Positions 34,578 through 43,696 of a stretch of DNA of 64,000 nt are shown one piece after another (positions within the stretch are counted from its first letter, which is position 1; the number at the start of each line of letters is the position of its first letter). The DNA is from Mucilaginibacter galii (GTDB taxonomy: Bacteria > Bacteroidota > Bacteroidia > Sphingobacteriales > Sphingobacteriaceae): positions 41,313 through 105,312 of the forward strand of contig NZ_BMDO01000015.1 of the NCBI RefSeq assembly GCF_014635825.1, read 5' to 3'. A program made the position numbers and the translations under genes. Under the pieces are notes generated by a model, which made no database searches, was not told where the DNA came from, and worked only from the letters and a program-made list of their open reading frames with translations.

Positions 34578-36320
34578 ATGAACAAGTCGGCACTTGGTCG
34601 TACGTTTGTGACTGCTTGTTTTAGCATCCTCACCATGGTGCTCCCGGCACAAAGCCAAACGTTCTTAAAGGCTAAAGGCAGGTTAATAACTGATGGCAAG
34701 GGCAACAAAGTAATTCTACGCGGTATGGGTTTAGGCGGCTGGATGCTGCAGGAAGGTTATATGTTTAAGTTGGGCAACACAGGTCAGCAATACCGCATCA
34801 AAGCCCGTATAGCCGATGTGGCAGGGGCAGAGTACGCCAATAGGTTCTACGATAAATGGCTCACTAATCATACCCGTAAAATTGATATCGATTCGATGGC
34901 TTCCTGGGGGTTTAACTCCATCAGGCTACCCATGCATTACGCCTTGTACACCCTGCCAGTTGAACAGGAGCCCGTAGCCGGACAAAATACCTGGCTGGAA
35001 AAAGGGTTTGCTATGACCGATAGTTTGCTGAAATGGTGTAAGGCTAACCATATGTACCTCATACTCGACCTGCACGCAGCCCCCGGCGGACAAGGTAACG
35101 ACCTGGCCATATCTGACCGTGACGCATCAAAACCTTCGCTTTGGGATAGCCCTGCCAACCAGCAAAAGATGATAGCGTTGTGGAAAAAGTTGGCACAGCG
35201 TTACGCTAATGAGCCTTACATAGGCGGCTATGATATTATTAACGAACCTAACTGGGGCTTTGAAAAAGCTACCGATAGAAAGGGCACCGAAGAAACCAGG
35301 AACGCCCCGCTGCGCCAGTTGATGGTAGATATTACCAAGGCTATACGCGAGGTAGATAAAAACCACATTATCATTATTGAGGGCAATGGATTCGGTAATA
35401 ATTACCGGGGAGTGTTCCCCCTGTGGGACAATAATATGGTGCTGAGCTTTCACAAGTATGGCAACTTCAACAACCTGGGTTCTATTCAAAACTTTCTGAA
35501 CATGAGCCGCGATAATAATGTGCCGCTTTGGATGGGTGAATCTGGCGAGAACTCCAACACCTGGTTTACCGAAGCTATTAAGCTGGTGGAAGGGCAAAAC
35601 ATTGGCTGGAGCTGGTGGCAGGAAAAGAAGATCGGTATCAATAATCCGCTTGAAATTAAGCTTACACCATCGTACCAAAAATTAATTGATTACTGGTATG
35701 GCAAGGCTCCTAAACCAAGCCAGAGTGAGGCCATTGCCACGCTGGATGAGTTTTTAGAGAATATTAAACTGGAGAATAATATTTACCACCGCGATGTAAC
35801 CGATGCTATGTTTAGGCAGGTAAAAACGGATGTAACCGTGCCATTCAAAAGCGTCACCGTAATCGGTAAAGCCACCATTAATGCGGTAGATTATGATTTG
35901 GGCAGCCAGCGCAAGGCTTATTACGATAAAGACACCTCAAGCTACCAATATACGCCCGGCGTAAAAACCCAGGGAAACCGTGGCCATGTATATCGTAACG
36001 ACGGCGTAGATATTGAGGCAGACAATGACGGCTACCACATTTATAGTATGGAGGATGGCGAGTGGCTTAAATATACTTTCAACGTGAAGCAAGCGGGTGT
36101 TTATACCGTCAAACTAAAAGTAGCATCAGAAGTTGGAAAGGGTAAAGTTTCTTTGAACTTGGAGACTGTTCATTACCCAGGCAAAGCAATTACGACAAAA
36201 GATTGGAGCTATTTAGAGTTCAAAAACATAAAGCTTCGTAAAGGTTTGAACAAATTGCAAGTAAATGTAGACGAGGGCGGACTAAACTTTAAGGCCATTG
36301 AGTTTGTGAAGAACAAATAG
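34578..36320 (+). CDS. Secreted glycoside hydrolase family 5 with C-terminal CBM6-like module
   Basis: This is a predicted exported endo-glucanase or glucan hydrolase, 580 residues from the ATG at 34578. That start puts a clean signal peptide (TACFSILTMVLPAQSQ) at the N-terminus; in-frame starts at 34473 and 34551 only add leader. The GH5 catalytic domain covers about 25-395, with SWGFNSIRLPMHY, LDLHAAPGGQ, the acid/base Glu in YDIINEPNWGF and the nucleophile in LWMGESGENS. The last 140 residues (VDIEADNDGYHIYSMEDGEW, then KYTFNVKQAGVYTVKLKV) are a CBM6-like beta sandwich for glycan binding. A terminator follows. Confidence 0.9.
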   Translation: MNKSALGRTFVTACFSILTMVLPAQSQTFLKAKGRLITDGKGNKVILRGMGLGGWMLQEGYMFKLGNTGQQYRIKARIADVAGAEYANRFYDKWLTNHTRKIDIDSMASWGFNSIRLPMHYALYTLPVEQEPVAGQNTWLEKGFAMTDSLLKWCKANHMYLILDLHAAPGGQGNDLAISDRDASKPSLWDSPANQQKMIALWKKLAQRYANEPYIGGYDIINEPNWGFEKATDRKGTEETRNAPLRQLMVDITKAIREVDKNHIIIIEGNGFGNNYRGVFPLWDNNMVLSFHKYGNFNNLGSIQNFLNMSRDNNVPLWMGESGENSNTWFTEAIKLVEGQNIGWSWWQEKKIGINNPLEIKLTPSYQKLIDYWYGKAPKPSQSEAIATLDEFLENIKLENNIYHRDVTDAMFRQVKTDVTVPFKSVTVIGKATINAVDYDLGSQRKAYYDKDTSSYQYTPGVKTQGNRGHVYRNDGVDIEADNDGYHIYSMEDGEWLKYTFNVKQAGVYTVKLKVASEVGKGKVSLNLETVHYPGKAITTKDWSYLEFKNIKLRKGLNKLQVNVDEGGLNFKAIEFVKNK

Positions 36321-36343
36321 CGCATCAGCAATTATAAAAGTAG

Positions 36344-36375
36344 AAAGCTCTTGTAGAACTTACAAGGGCTTTTTA
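36344..36375 (+). terminator. Rho-independent terminator after GH5
   Basis: AAAGCTCTTGTA pairs with TACAAGGGCTTT (one G-T pair) and is followed by TTAC. It lies 24 bases after the GH5 stop; the minus-strand L,D-transpeptidase ends at 36393 from the other side. Confidence 0.7.
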
Positions 36376-36392
36376 CTTCTTATGATGTTATC

Positions 36393-37217
36393 TTAAATCC
36401 CTGCTTTGGAAAGCTGAACCGAACTATCGGCGGGAGCTGTAAATTGCGATAGCAAACTATCGTTTAAATATTTAGAGTTATAGCCGCTTACATTGGCGTT
36501 TACAAACAGCATGTTGTGGCCTTTGATCAAATCAATAATTTGATTAGACACCTCCGGCGATACCGCAGGGCAACCAAAGCTGCGTCCTAAGCGTCCCAGT
36601 TGTTTAATGGTGTTCTCACACACATAAGCTGCAGCGTGCAATACCACCGCACGCGAACGTGCATTGCTGTTAAAGCCTGCGTCCATGCCATCTAAACGTA
36701 ACGAGCGGCCATGCTTGCCATAATAAACATCGTCGGTTACGTAAAAACCTAAGCTACTTTGATGCGAGTCGGTTTTATCAGAAAACTGGGTCGCTAAATC
36801 GTCACCGCTTCCTTGTCCGTGGGCAACCCAGGTGTTCAGCAACAACTGCTTTTTAAGCAGGTCAACAATCCACATGCGTTTAACGGTGCTGGCTTTATTA
36901 AAATCAACTACGGTAACTACGCTGCTGTTGGCGGCAATCTTATTGTTTTGTTTAAGATTGTAGTATCCGGTAATCGCTTTCTGAAAAACATCATAATCTA
37001 AACCTGATGTTTTTAAACCAGCAGTTTGATAAATATCAGATACGTATCCGGCAAAAGCACTATTTACCGTATTGGTTTTTGATTCCTTTTTTACAATAGC
37101 ACCTGCCTTTTTAACCGTAGCCGATCTTGAACTGATAATAGCAAACGATAAAATAATTAGCAGGGTAATGGCTAACCAAAGTCTTCTTTTCATATGTCCG
37201 GTGATAGTTTTAATCAT
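36393..37217 (-). CDS. L,D-transpeptidase catalytic domain-family protein
   Basis: This is a predicted cell-wall enzyme of 274 residues with an N-terminal membrane anchor or signal (RRLWLAITLLIILSFAIIS); the ATG at 37193 is an alternative start. The catalytic Cys is in RSFGCPAVSP (about residue 216) and the His in VVLHAAAYV (about residue 194). This arrangement fits the murein L,D-transpeptidase catalytic family common in Bacteroidota. Other family segments are MWIVDLLKKQLLLNTWVAHG and SSLGFYVTDDVYYGKHG. It would act on peptidoglycan in the periplasm. It is transcribed alone. Confidence 0.85.
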   Translation of the reverse strand: MIKTITGHMKRRLWLAITLLIILSFAIISSRSATVKKAGAIVKKESKTNTVNSAFAGYVSDIYQTAGLKTSGLDYDVFQKAITGYYNLKQNNKIAANSSVVTVVDFNKASTVKRMWIVDLLKKQLLLNTWVAHGQGSGDDLATQFSDKTDSHQSSLGFYVTDDVYYGKHGRSLRLDGMDAGFNSNARSRAVVLHAAAYVCENTIKQLGRLGRSFGCPAVSPEVSNQIIDLIKGHNMLFVNANVSGYNSKYLNDSLLSQFTAPADSSVQLSKAGI

Positions 37218-37363
37218 GGTACAATTTAAAAGTCAACAGGCTTAAGTTAAGGTTATAATTGTTGTGATAGTATACAAATATAACCCTAACGCTGCCATAC
37301 TGCGTCAAATTATTCTCATATATTAACCCGCAGTTATACGAAAAGGTTTTGTTTAAAGTTAGC

Positions 37364-37948
37364 TTAGGCTACCCATTTAATTTTTTCTTCCAAAGGTGTT
37401 TTACGCACGCCTTCAGGGTGTACATCGCTGTAACCCAGGTATAAAAGGCCCAGTACCTGGTCTTCCTGTCCCAAGCCTAAAAACTCTTTCATAACAGGTT
37501 TCAGGGTAGCACCACCGGTGCTCCAGAACGAGCCTATATTTAAGGCCGTAGCACCTAACAACAGGTTTTGTATAGCGCAAGATGCAGCAGCCACTTCTTC
37601 TACCACTGGTAATTTAGACAACTCGCTGCGGTGCATAATGGCAATAACAACGTGCGATACATTAGCGCCCATGTTAGCCAGATTATTGTAAGTAGTTGGG
37701 TTAAAGTTGCCCGCAGCTTCGGCAGCCTGCTTGTATAATTCGGCATGTTGCTGACAGAAAGTAGTAGGGTTTTCATAAACTACAAAGCGCCAAGGCTCTG
37801 TAAAGGCGTGAGTAGGGGCCCAGTCGGCCAGTTCTAATAAAGCGGCAACATGGCTGTTAGGGATTTTTTGGCCGTTCATCATACCCGGTTTAATGGTACG
37901 GCGGGTTTTAATGTTTTCGGCTATGGTGGTAAAAGTGGTACTATCCAT
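37364..37948 (-). CDS. Nitroreductase-family protein
   Basis: This is an FMN-dependent NAD(P)H oxidoreductase of 194 residues, cytoplasmic. RRTIKPG near the N-terminus, WAPTHAFTEPWRFVV and the C-terminal LLYLGYSDVHPEGVRK are typical. EEVAAASCAIQNLLLGATAL is the dimer helix. The family also includes enzymes acting on nitro compounds, quinones or flavins; the physiological substrate is not clear. The gene is single. Confidence 0.88.
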   Translation of the reverse strand: MDSTTFTTIAENIKTRRTIKPGMMNGQKIPNSHVAALLELADWAPTHAFTEPWRFVVYENPTTFCQQHAELYKQAAEAAGNFNPTTYNNLANMGANVSHVVIAIMHRSELSKLPVVEEVAAASCAIQNLLLGATALNIGSFWSTGGATLKPVMKEFLGLGQEDQVLGLLYLGYSDVHPEGVRKTPLEEKIKWVA

Positions 37949-38217
37949 TGTAATGATTGATTTTTGTTTTGCGGCAAAAGTAAGGGTTTGTTGTTAAGTT
38001 AAGGAGATAATATGAAGTTATTAGGCTGTTGAGTTGTTAAGGCAGTAAACAACTGAATTCTATAACCGCTAACTTCAACAGGGCGTTTCCCTCCGGGCCA
38101 GGCTTTCCGCTCATACGCCTGCAGGCCTTAATCACGGGCAGGTATCCACTTCAATCCTTAACGCAAAAAGAAATTAAAGGTCAACGCAGGGGCAGAGGCG
38201 CTTACGAAGATCACTTG

Positions 38218-38937
38218 TTAGTTATTCAGATCTTCCTGATTGTAGTTTGTTGGTAGTGGCCTGCTAAACTGTTTCATTTGGTTACGGGGCACTTTATTAG
38301 TGATCTTATAATTTTCCTTCGACCCCAAAAACTGGATCATTATAGGGTAATTATAAGTTTTACTCACATTAACCAATTTGCCTTTCTGATAGCTGTACAG
38401 ATCGTAGACCCAATAGGCATGATTTTGGTAGGAGAGGTAGCTTTGGCCAAATAGCTCAAATTTGCCGTCGCCATTAAAATCACGCTCATAATCCCATGCA
38501 AAATCTACGAAAGATATTTTCTGAAACTTATTCTTTCCTAAATTAAACAGGTAGATCTTTTTAATGAGCGAGCCGGCCAGGCCGCTGCCATTGTTAGGGT
38601 AAGCTATTTTAAAGTCTTTTAAACCATCGCCATTAATATCGCCAATGTACAGTAATCCATCCCTCAGCGGCCAGTCAAACTGGTCATCTACAGCCATGCG
38701 TTTGATTAGCTTACCGTCGAGATACAGAAAAAGATTACATCCATCCGGAGCGGCAGGTGCTATAAACTTGAACATGTATTTCTTGGCGTAGGCGTATGCT
38801 TTGAAATATGTTTGGGAATTATTTTGATCTAGCCTGATAGCGGCACGCTTGTACTTAATAACCGGATGCTTTTCATACGGATATTGTGCAAAGCCATTTA
38901 AGGTGCAGAAAAGAAAAATAATTAGCAGCCTATACAT
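38218..38937 (-). CDS. Hypothetical exported protein with FG-GAP/VCBS-like calcium loops
   Basis: This protein has 239 residues from the ATG at 38937, which gives a signal peptide MYRLLIIFLFCTLNGFAQ; the frame continues upstream for 38 residues but that part lies in leader DNA. Two DxNxDG-type loops are visible, YIGDINGDGLKDFKI and YERDFNGDGKFELFG, as in FG-GAP and EF-hand-like repeats that bind calcium. It is probably extracytoplasmic. I do not recognise a more specific family. Confidence 0.7.
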   Translation of the reverse strand: MYRLLIIFLFCTLNGFAQYPYEKHPVIKYKRAAIRLDQNNSQTYFKAYAYAKKYMFKFIAPAAPDGCNLFLYLDGKLIKRMAVDDQFDWPLRDGLLYIGDINGDGLKDFKIAYPNNGSGLAGSLIKKIYLFNLGKNKFQKISFVDFAWDYERDFNGDGKFELFGQSYLSYQNHAYWVYDLYSYQKGKLVNVSKTYNYPIMIQFLGSKENYKITNKVPRNQMKQFSRPLPTNYNQEDLNN

Positions 38938-39023
38938 GTTATAAATGATGTAAAGATAGGCTTTAAAAATGACACCCCGAAAGTTGGGTACACCGTAAAA
39001 AATTGAAACAGCAAGTGTAAAAT

Positions 39024-39056
39024 AGAGTGATCCACATGGTTTTTGGACCACTCTGT
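39024..39056 (-). terminator. Probable terminator after the E1 gene
   Basis: On the minus strand AGAGTGGTCC pairs with GGATCACTCT (one G-T pair) with an 11-base loop and is followed by ATTTT. It lies about 95 bases past the stop of the E1 gene, just upstream of the 38218-38937 gene. Confidence 0.55.
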
Positions 39057-39150
39057 TTTTTTGAAGAAATATGAAGTTTTTTGTAAATAAGATGCGGAAT
39101 AACCTAACTTCTTAAATATTTAAAGCAGTACATTTCGCTTGCTTTCGACC

Positions 39151-41580
39151 TTAATATATGGCCGGGAATTTAGCCGGACTACTCTCATTCATCATGGCAT
39201 AAACCGCTTCAATTATATCATCTATTGATGGCTTGGTGAAATAATCGCCATCAGAACCATAAGGCGGACGGTGAGCCTTTGCGCACAACGTTTGCGGAGC
39301 TGCATCCAGGTGGCTATAACCACCCTGATCTTCCAATATGTTTTGTAATATGTAGGCCGAACCACCGCCCGGCACATCCTCATCAACTATAAGCAGCTTA
39401 TTGGTCTTTTGAAGTGATTTTACGCACTCCCTATCACTATCGAATGGGAAGAGGGTTTGTGGGTCTACAATCTCTATATTAATACCCATGGTGGCCAGTT
39501 CCTCTGCTGCTTCCTGCACAATACGCAGGGTTGAACCGTAGCTAATTACGGTAACATCAGTACCTTGAAGCATTACCTCAGCTTTACCCAACGGAACGGT
39601 AAAATCGCCTATGTTAGATGGCATTTTTTCTTTCAACCGGTAACCGTTCAGGCTTTCTATCACAATGGCGGGTTCATCGCCTTGAAGAAGCGTGTTGTAC
39701 ATGCCGGCAGCTTGCGTCATATTACGAGGAACGCAAATATGTAGGCCGCGCAAATTAGCCAGTAAAGAGGCCATAGGAGAACCTGAGTGCCATATACCCT
39801 CTAAACGGTGACCACGCGTACGCACAATTAGAGGCGCTTTTTGTCCGCCTCGTGTGCGGTAGCTTAAGCTGGCCAAATCATCGCTCAACACGGTAATGGC
39901 CCAAATCCAGTAATCTAAGTATTGTATTTCGGCAATAGGTTTCAATCCACGCATAGCCAAACCCATGCCCTGGCCAATAATGGTATTCTCACGTATTCCG
40001 GTATCAGTGATCCGCAAATTGCCGTATTTGGCTTGCAAGCCCGCAAAGCCTTGGTTTACATCGCCAATGGCGCCTACGTCCTCACCAAATGCAACAATGC
40101 GTTCATCGCGTTCAAAGGCTAAATCAAAACAGGCATTCAGTATCTCGCGCCCGTCAAGTAATTTGGCATCGCTATCATACGTAGCGGCAACAACCGGAAC
40201 ATGCAATGGAGATAAAGGCGTGTCGCTGAATAGCTTAGAGTTAAAACGTTCGCGGTTCAGTTCATTTTCATGAGCCAACCACTCCAGCAGGTTCTTACGC
40301 TCGGCAGTAGTTTCTTTATTAGTTAAGCGCAGCGCCTTACGTACAGCGCTTACAATCTCGCGCCGGCCCGGATCAACCGTAGCACGCAGAGCAGAAGCAA
40401 CAGCAGGCAATTCTTTATTTAAAGAATGATTGGCCATTTGCTCTATCAAAGCGGCTGCTTCTTCCATTTCAGCTTTAATTTCGGCCGAAAGTTCGTTCCA
40501 TGCTTCGCGCTGGCTGTTGCGCACATGCTTTTTCGCAGTTTCTTCCAACTCATCTAATTCCGCTTCAGAGATAACAGCCGAATCTAACATCCACTTGCGC
40601 ATTTGCACCAGGCAATCGTGCTCAGTTTCCCAGGCTAAGCGGTCGGCTGGTTTATAGCGTTCATGTGAGCCGGAGGTGGAGTGGCCTTGCGGCTGTGTAA
40701 TCTCAATTACGTGTATCAACACCGGAACGTGCTGTGTGCGGCAAAGGTCGATAGCTATGTTGTAGGTTTCGCAAAGAGCAGGGTAGTCCCAGCCGCGAAC
40801 CTTAAATATTTCGTAACCATTGGTACCATCTTCACGCTGAAAGCCTTTTAAGGCTTCAGAAATGTCTTCTTTCGTGGTTTGTAAACTGGCTGGGACTGAA
40901 ATAGCATAGGCGTCGTCCCAAACAGATATAGCCATGGGCACCTGCAGTACACCGGCAGCGTTAAAAGTCTCTAAAAAGATACCTTCGGAGGTGGAGCCAT
41001 TGCCTATGGTACCAAATGCTACCTCGTTACCGTTAACAGAAAACTGTTTCATTTCTTCCAGTTCCTTATTTTGGCGGTACAGTTTAGAGGCATACGCCAA
41101 ACCCAGTAAGCGGGGCATGTGTCCGCCGGTGGTCGATATATCGGCCGAGCAGTTCATGGTTTCGGCTTGGTTTACCCAGGTACCATCGGGGTTAGCAAAG
41201 CGGGTGGCATAGTGGCAATTCATTTGCCTGCCTGCCGATGCCGGATCTTTTTCAATATCAGGGTGTGCATAAAGCTGCGCAAAAAATTCTTTAAGCGTGC
41301 TCATGCCTGTGGCAAACATGAAGGTTTGGTCGCGGTAATAGCCTGCGCGCCAGTCGCCTTTTTTAAAAGCTTTGGCCATAGCGAGCTGGGCAACCTCTTT
41401 ACCATCGCCAAAAATGCCGAATTTAGCTTTACCGGTAAGTACCTCACGGCGGCCCAGTAAGCTGGCTTGCCTGCTTTCAAAGCCAATGCGGTAATCGTTT
41501 ATAACAATTTTCCTGAAATCGTTAAAGCTTAACTCGTTATCCATAAAACTGCCGGTAGCCGGTAGTGTGCTTTCGGGCAT
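39151..41580 (-). CDS. Fused alpha/beta E1 component of a 2-oxoacid (branched-chain type) dehydrogenase
   Basis: This thiamine-diphosphate enzyme decarboxylates a 2-oxoacid and passes the acyl group to the lipoyl E2 protein. It has 809 residues, with the alpha chain in about 1-440 and the beta chain in about 460-809, fused as is common in Bacteroidota. The TPP/Mg motif in the alpha part is GNGSTSEGIFLETFN. Beta-chain marks are FGEDVGAIGDVNQGFAGLQ, TDTGIRENTIIGQGMGLA and EIQYLDYWIWA. QPQGHSTSGSHERYK is the phosphorylation-loop region near residue 300. It stands without E2/E3 genes nearby. The branched-chain assignment is a family inference. Confidence 0.9.
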   Translation of the reverse strand: MPESTLPATGSFMDNELSFNDFRKIVINDYRIGFESRQASLLGRREVLTGKAKFGIFGDGKEVAQLAMAKAFKKGDWRAGYYRDQTFMFATGMSTLKEFFAQLYAHPDIEKDPASAGRQMNCHYATRFANPDGTWVNQAETMNCSADISTTGGHMPRLLGLAYASKLYRQNKELEEMKQFSVNGNEVAFGTIGNGSTSEGIFLETFNAAGVLQVPMAISVWDDAYAISVPASLQTTKEDISEALKGFQREDGTNGYEIFKVRGWDYPALCETYNIAIDLCRTQHVPVLIHVIEITQPQGHSTSGSHERYKPADRLAWETEHDCLVQMRKWMLDSAVISEAELDELEETAKKHVRNSQREAWNELSAEIKAEMEEAAALIEQMANHSLNKELPAVASALRATVDPGRREIVSAVRKALRLTNKETTAERKNLLEWLAHENELNRERFNSKLFSDTPLSPLHVPVVAATYDSDAKLLDGREILNACFDLAFERDERIVAFGEDVGAIGDVNQGFAGLQAKYGNLRITDTGIRENTIIGQGMGLAMRGLKPIAEIQYLDYWIWAITVLSDDLASLSYRTRGGQKAPLIVRTRGHRLEGIWHSGSPMASLLANLRGLHICVPRNMTQAAGMYNTLLQGDEPAIVIESLNGYRLKEKMPSNIGDFTVPLGKAEVMLQGTDVTVISYGSTLRIVQEAAEELATMGINIEIVDPQTLFPFDSDRECVKSLQKTNKLLIVDEDVPGGGSAYILQNILEDQGGYSHLDAAPQTLCAKAHRPPYGSDGDYFTKPSIDDIIEAVYAMMNESSPAKFPAIY

Positions 41581-41673
41581 AGACTGTTATTTAGGTTGTA
41601 AAAATAAAAAATTATGCATTGATTTCATCTGCAAAAACATTTACCTAATGTAACTTTAAAACTATGCATCATT

Positions 41674-41706
41674 TTTGTTGTAAGTTAAACTATTAAATTA
41701 TATTTG
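41674..41706 (+). promoter_or_regulatory. Bacteroidota-type promoter of the DUF1573 gene
   Basis: TATATTTG at 41699-41706 is a perfect TAnnTTTG -7 box. TTTG at 41674 or GTTG at 41677 serves as the -33 box with spacing of 21 or 18 bases. The ATG is 18 bases downstream. Confidence 0.6.
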
Positions 41707-41724
41707 TGTCAAACAGCAATACAT

Positions 41725-42123
41725 ATGAAAAAACTAATCATACTTTGCGCCGTAATTTTAGGATTTACTATTACCGCATCTGCACAGGACAGTCAAAAAC
41801 CTGAGTTTAAATTTAACGAAGAAAAGCATGATTTTGGCAAGATAACCAAAGGCAAGCCGGTAACTACTGTATTTGAATACACTAATGTTGGTACAGAGCC
41901 GCTTATTTTAAGCGAAGTTAGACCAACTTGCGGCTGTACCATTGCCGATTATACCAAGACCCCGGTAATGAAAGGTGCTAAGGGAAAGATCTCTATTACT
42001 TATAATGCCGCGGTAGCTTCGCCTTTCAGCAAAACTATTGTGGTTACCTCAAATGCAAAAACGCCGGTTAAAAACCTTATTATTTTAGGTGAAGTGGTTG
42101 AAACAGTAGCCAGTAGCCGATAA
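41725..42123 (+). CDS. DUF1573 exported protein
   Basis: This is a small predicted periplasmic protein of 132 residues, with signal peptide MKKLIILCAVILGFTITASA. The in-frame ATG at 41704 would precede the promoter box and is rejected. The DUF1573 pattern is clear: HDFGKITKGKPVTTVFEYTN, PLILSEVRPTCGCTIADY and ISITYNAAVASPFSKTI. It adopts an Ig/ASPM-like sandwich; the conserved CGC pair is typical. The molecular role is unknown. Confidence 0.88.
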   Translation: MKKLIILCAVILGFTITASAQDSQKPEFKFNEEKHDFGKITKGKPVTTVFEYTNVGTEPLILSEVRPTCGCTIADYTKTPVMKGAKGKISITYNAAVASPFSKTIVVTSNAKTPVKNLIILGEVVETVASSR

Positions 42124-42148
42124 TTACCCAACAATTAAAGATACTTTC

Positions 42149-42180
42149 ATAGGGACGCAAATTTTGCGTCCCTATTTGTT
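42149..42180 (+). terminator. Terminator after the DUF1573 gene
   Basis: ATAGGGACGCAAA and TTTGCGTCCCTAT form a perfect 13-base stem with almost no loop and are followed by TTGTT. The next promoter box starts 15 bases later. Confidence 0.75.
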
Positions 42181-42194
42181 TACTGCCTTTTTTG

Positions 42195-42202
42195 TAATTT
42201 TG
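42195..42202 (+). promoter_or_regulatory. -7 promoter element touching the aminotransferase start
   Basis: TAATTTTG fits TAnnTTTG exactly and ends four bases before the ATG at 42207. TTTG at 42175 is the nearest -33 candidate, at a short spacing of 16. The start codon would therefore be close to +1, giving a leaderless message. Confidence 0.5.
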
Positions 42203-42206
42203 TCAA

Positions 42207-43427
42207 ATGCCAATCATCTCTAACAAAGGGCAGCACATGCCGGCCTCGCCCATACGTAAACTCACGCCTTTTGCCGAAAAAGCAAAATCGGAAGGTAAAA
42301 AAGTATATCACTTAAATATTGGTCAGCCCGATATTGAGACGCCTGAAGGCATGCTGAATGCGGTAAAAAATATAGACTTTAAAGTTTGGGCCTACACAGC
42401 GTCTGAAGGGACATTATCATACCGGAAAAAGCTGACCGAGTATTACAATAAGCTTGATTACAACATCGCACCCGAAAATATTATTGTAACCACTGGCGGC
42501 TCAGAAGCTATTACCATAGCGATGATGACCTGCTTAAACCCGGGTGATGAGGTAATTATTCCTGAACCATTTTACGCCAATTACAATGGTTTTGCCTGCC
42601 AGAGCGATATTGTGGTAAAACCTATCTTGTCGTATATCGATAATGGTTTTGCTTTGCCGGCCATTAGCGAGTTTGAAAAATTGATTACCGACCGTACGAA
42701 GGCTATCATTATCTGCAATCCTAACAACCCTACGGGTTATCTGTATTCTCAGAAAGAAATGCAGGCTTTAAAAGAACTGGTATTGAAATATGATTTGTAC
42801 CTGTTTTCGGATGAAGCTTACCGGGAGTTTTGCTATGATGGGCGCGATTTTATATCGCCTATGCACCTCGACGGTTTGGAAGAAAATGTAATTGTGATGG
42901 ATACGGTAAGTAAACGTTACAGCGCTTGCGGTGCCCGTTTAGGTTGTTTAATTACCAAGAACAAAGAAGTGTTAAAGGCTGCATTAAAGTTTGCACAAGC
43001 CCGCCTTAGTCCGGGTTTGGTGGAGCAGATAGCAGGAGAGGCCGCGGTAGACACACCCGATGCCTACTTTGAAACGGTAAATAAGGAATATACCCACCGC
43101 CGTGATGTGCTGGTAAATGCCCTTAACCAAATGGATGGCGTATTTTGCCCTAACCCGGGCGGTGCCTTTTATGTGGTGGCCAAATTCCCTATAGATAACG
43201 CCGACCGTTTTTGTCAATGGATGCTCGAAAGCTTTAGCTACCATAACGCCACCGTAATGATGGCCCCCGCAACGGGTTTTTATAGCACACCAGGAGCAGG
43301 TCAAAACGAAGTACGTATGGCTTACGTGCTCAATAGTAATGATTTGAAAAGTGCCATGAACTGCTTACAGGAAGCGTTAAAGGTATACCCTGGTAGGGTA
43401 GAAGCTGAAGCGCTGGCCGATAGTTAA
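42207..43427 (+). CDS. Pyridoxal-phosphate aminotransferase, class I/II
   Basis: This is a cytoplasmic PLP enzyme of 406 residues, fold type I, resembling aspartate-type aminotransferases. HLNIGQPDIETPEG binds the substrate carboxylate. IICNPNNPTGY and LFSDEAYREFCYDG hold the PLP ring contacts. The Schiff-base lysine is in TVSKRYSACGARLG. The N-terminus MPIISNKGQHMPASPIRKL looks conserved, which supports the first ATG rather than the second at 42237. The amino acid pair is not deducible. It follows the DUF1573 gene with its own promoter box. Confidence 0.9.
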   Translation: MPIISNKGQHMPASPIRKLTPFAEKAKSEGKKVYHLNIGQPDIETPEGMLNAVKNIDFKVWAYTASEGTLSYRKKLTEYYNKLDYNIAPENIIVTTGGSEAITIAMMTCLNPGDEVIIPEPFYANYNGFACQSDIVVKPILSYIDNGFALPAISEFEKLITDRTKAIIICNPNNPTGYLYSQKEMQALKELVLKYDLYLFSDEAYREFCYDGRDFISPMHLDGLEENVIVMDTVSKRYSACGARLGCLITKNKEVLKAALKFAQARLSPGLVEQIAGEAAVDTPDAYFETVNKEYTHRRDVLVNALNQMDGVFCPNPGGAFYVVAKFPIDNADRFCQWMLESFSYHNATVMMAPATGFYSTPGAGQNEVRMAYVLNSNDLKSAMNCLQEALKVYPGRVEAEALADS

Positions 43428-43455
43428 ATGTTGCTACATTAATTACACACCTTAG

Positions 43456-43495
43456 AGCCGCTGCCTACTTATTTATGCAGCGGCTTTATTTTTAT
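43456..43495 (+). terminator. Rho-independent terminator after the aminotransferase
   Basis: AGCCGCTGC pairs perfectly with GCAGCGGCT across a 12-base loop and is followed by TTATTTTTATTT. It lies about 30 bases past the stop. Confidence 0.88.
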
Positions 43496-43696
43496 TTGAA
43501 GCGGCATTTGATTATTAAAAAACTTGTAATTTACAAGAAAAAACGAATCGTATAATTCGGTTTTAAGGAGCCAAGGGTATGCGGAAAACTGTGTAACTAA
43601 CTCGAATATAGTATCGTATATCAGTTAACCCCGACACTTATCATTTCAGATTATCAACTATGTGTATACTGCCCTGCTAGAGCTTTCACTATACAT

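Noticed and set aside
38938..39051. 38-residue N-terminal extension of the calcium-loop protein
   Set aside because: It runs through the E1 terminator hairpin and precedes a good signal peptide that begins at the ATG at 38937.
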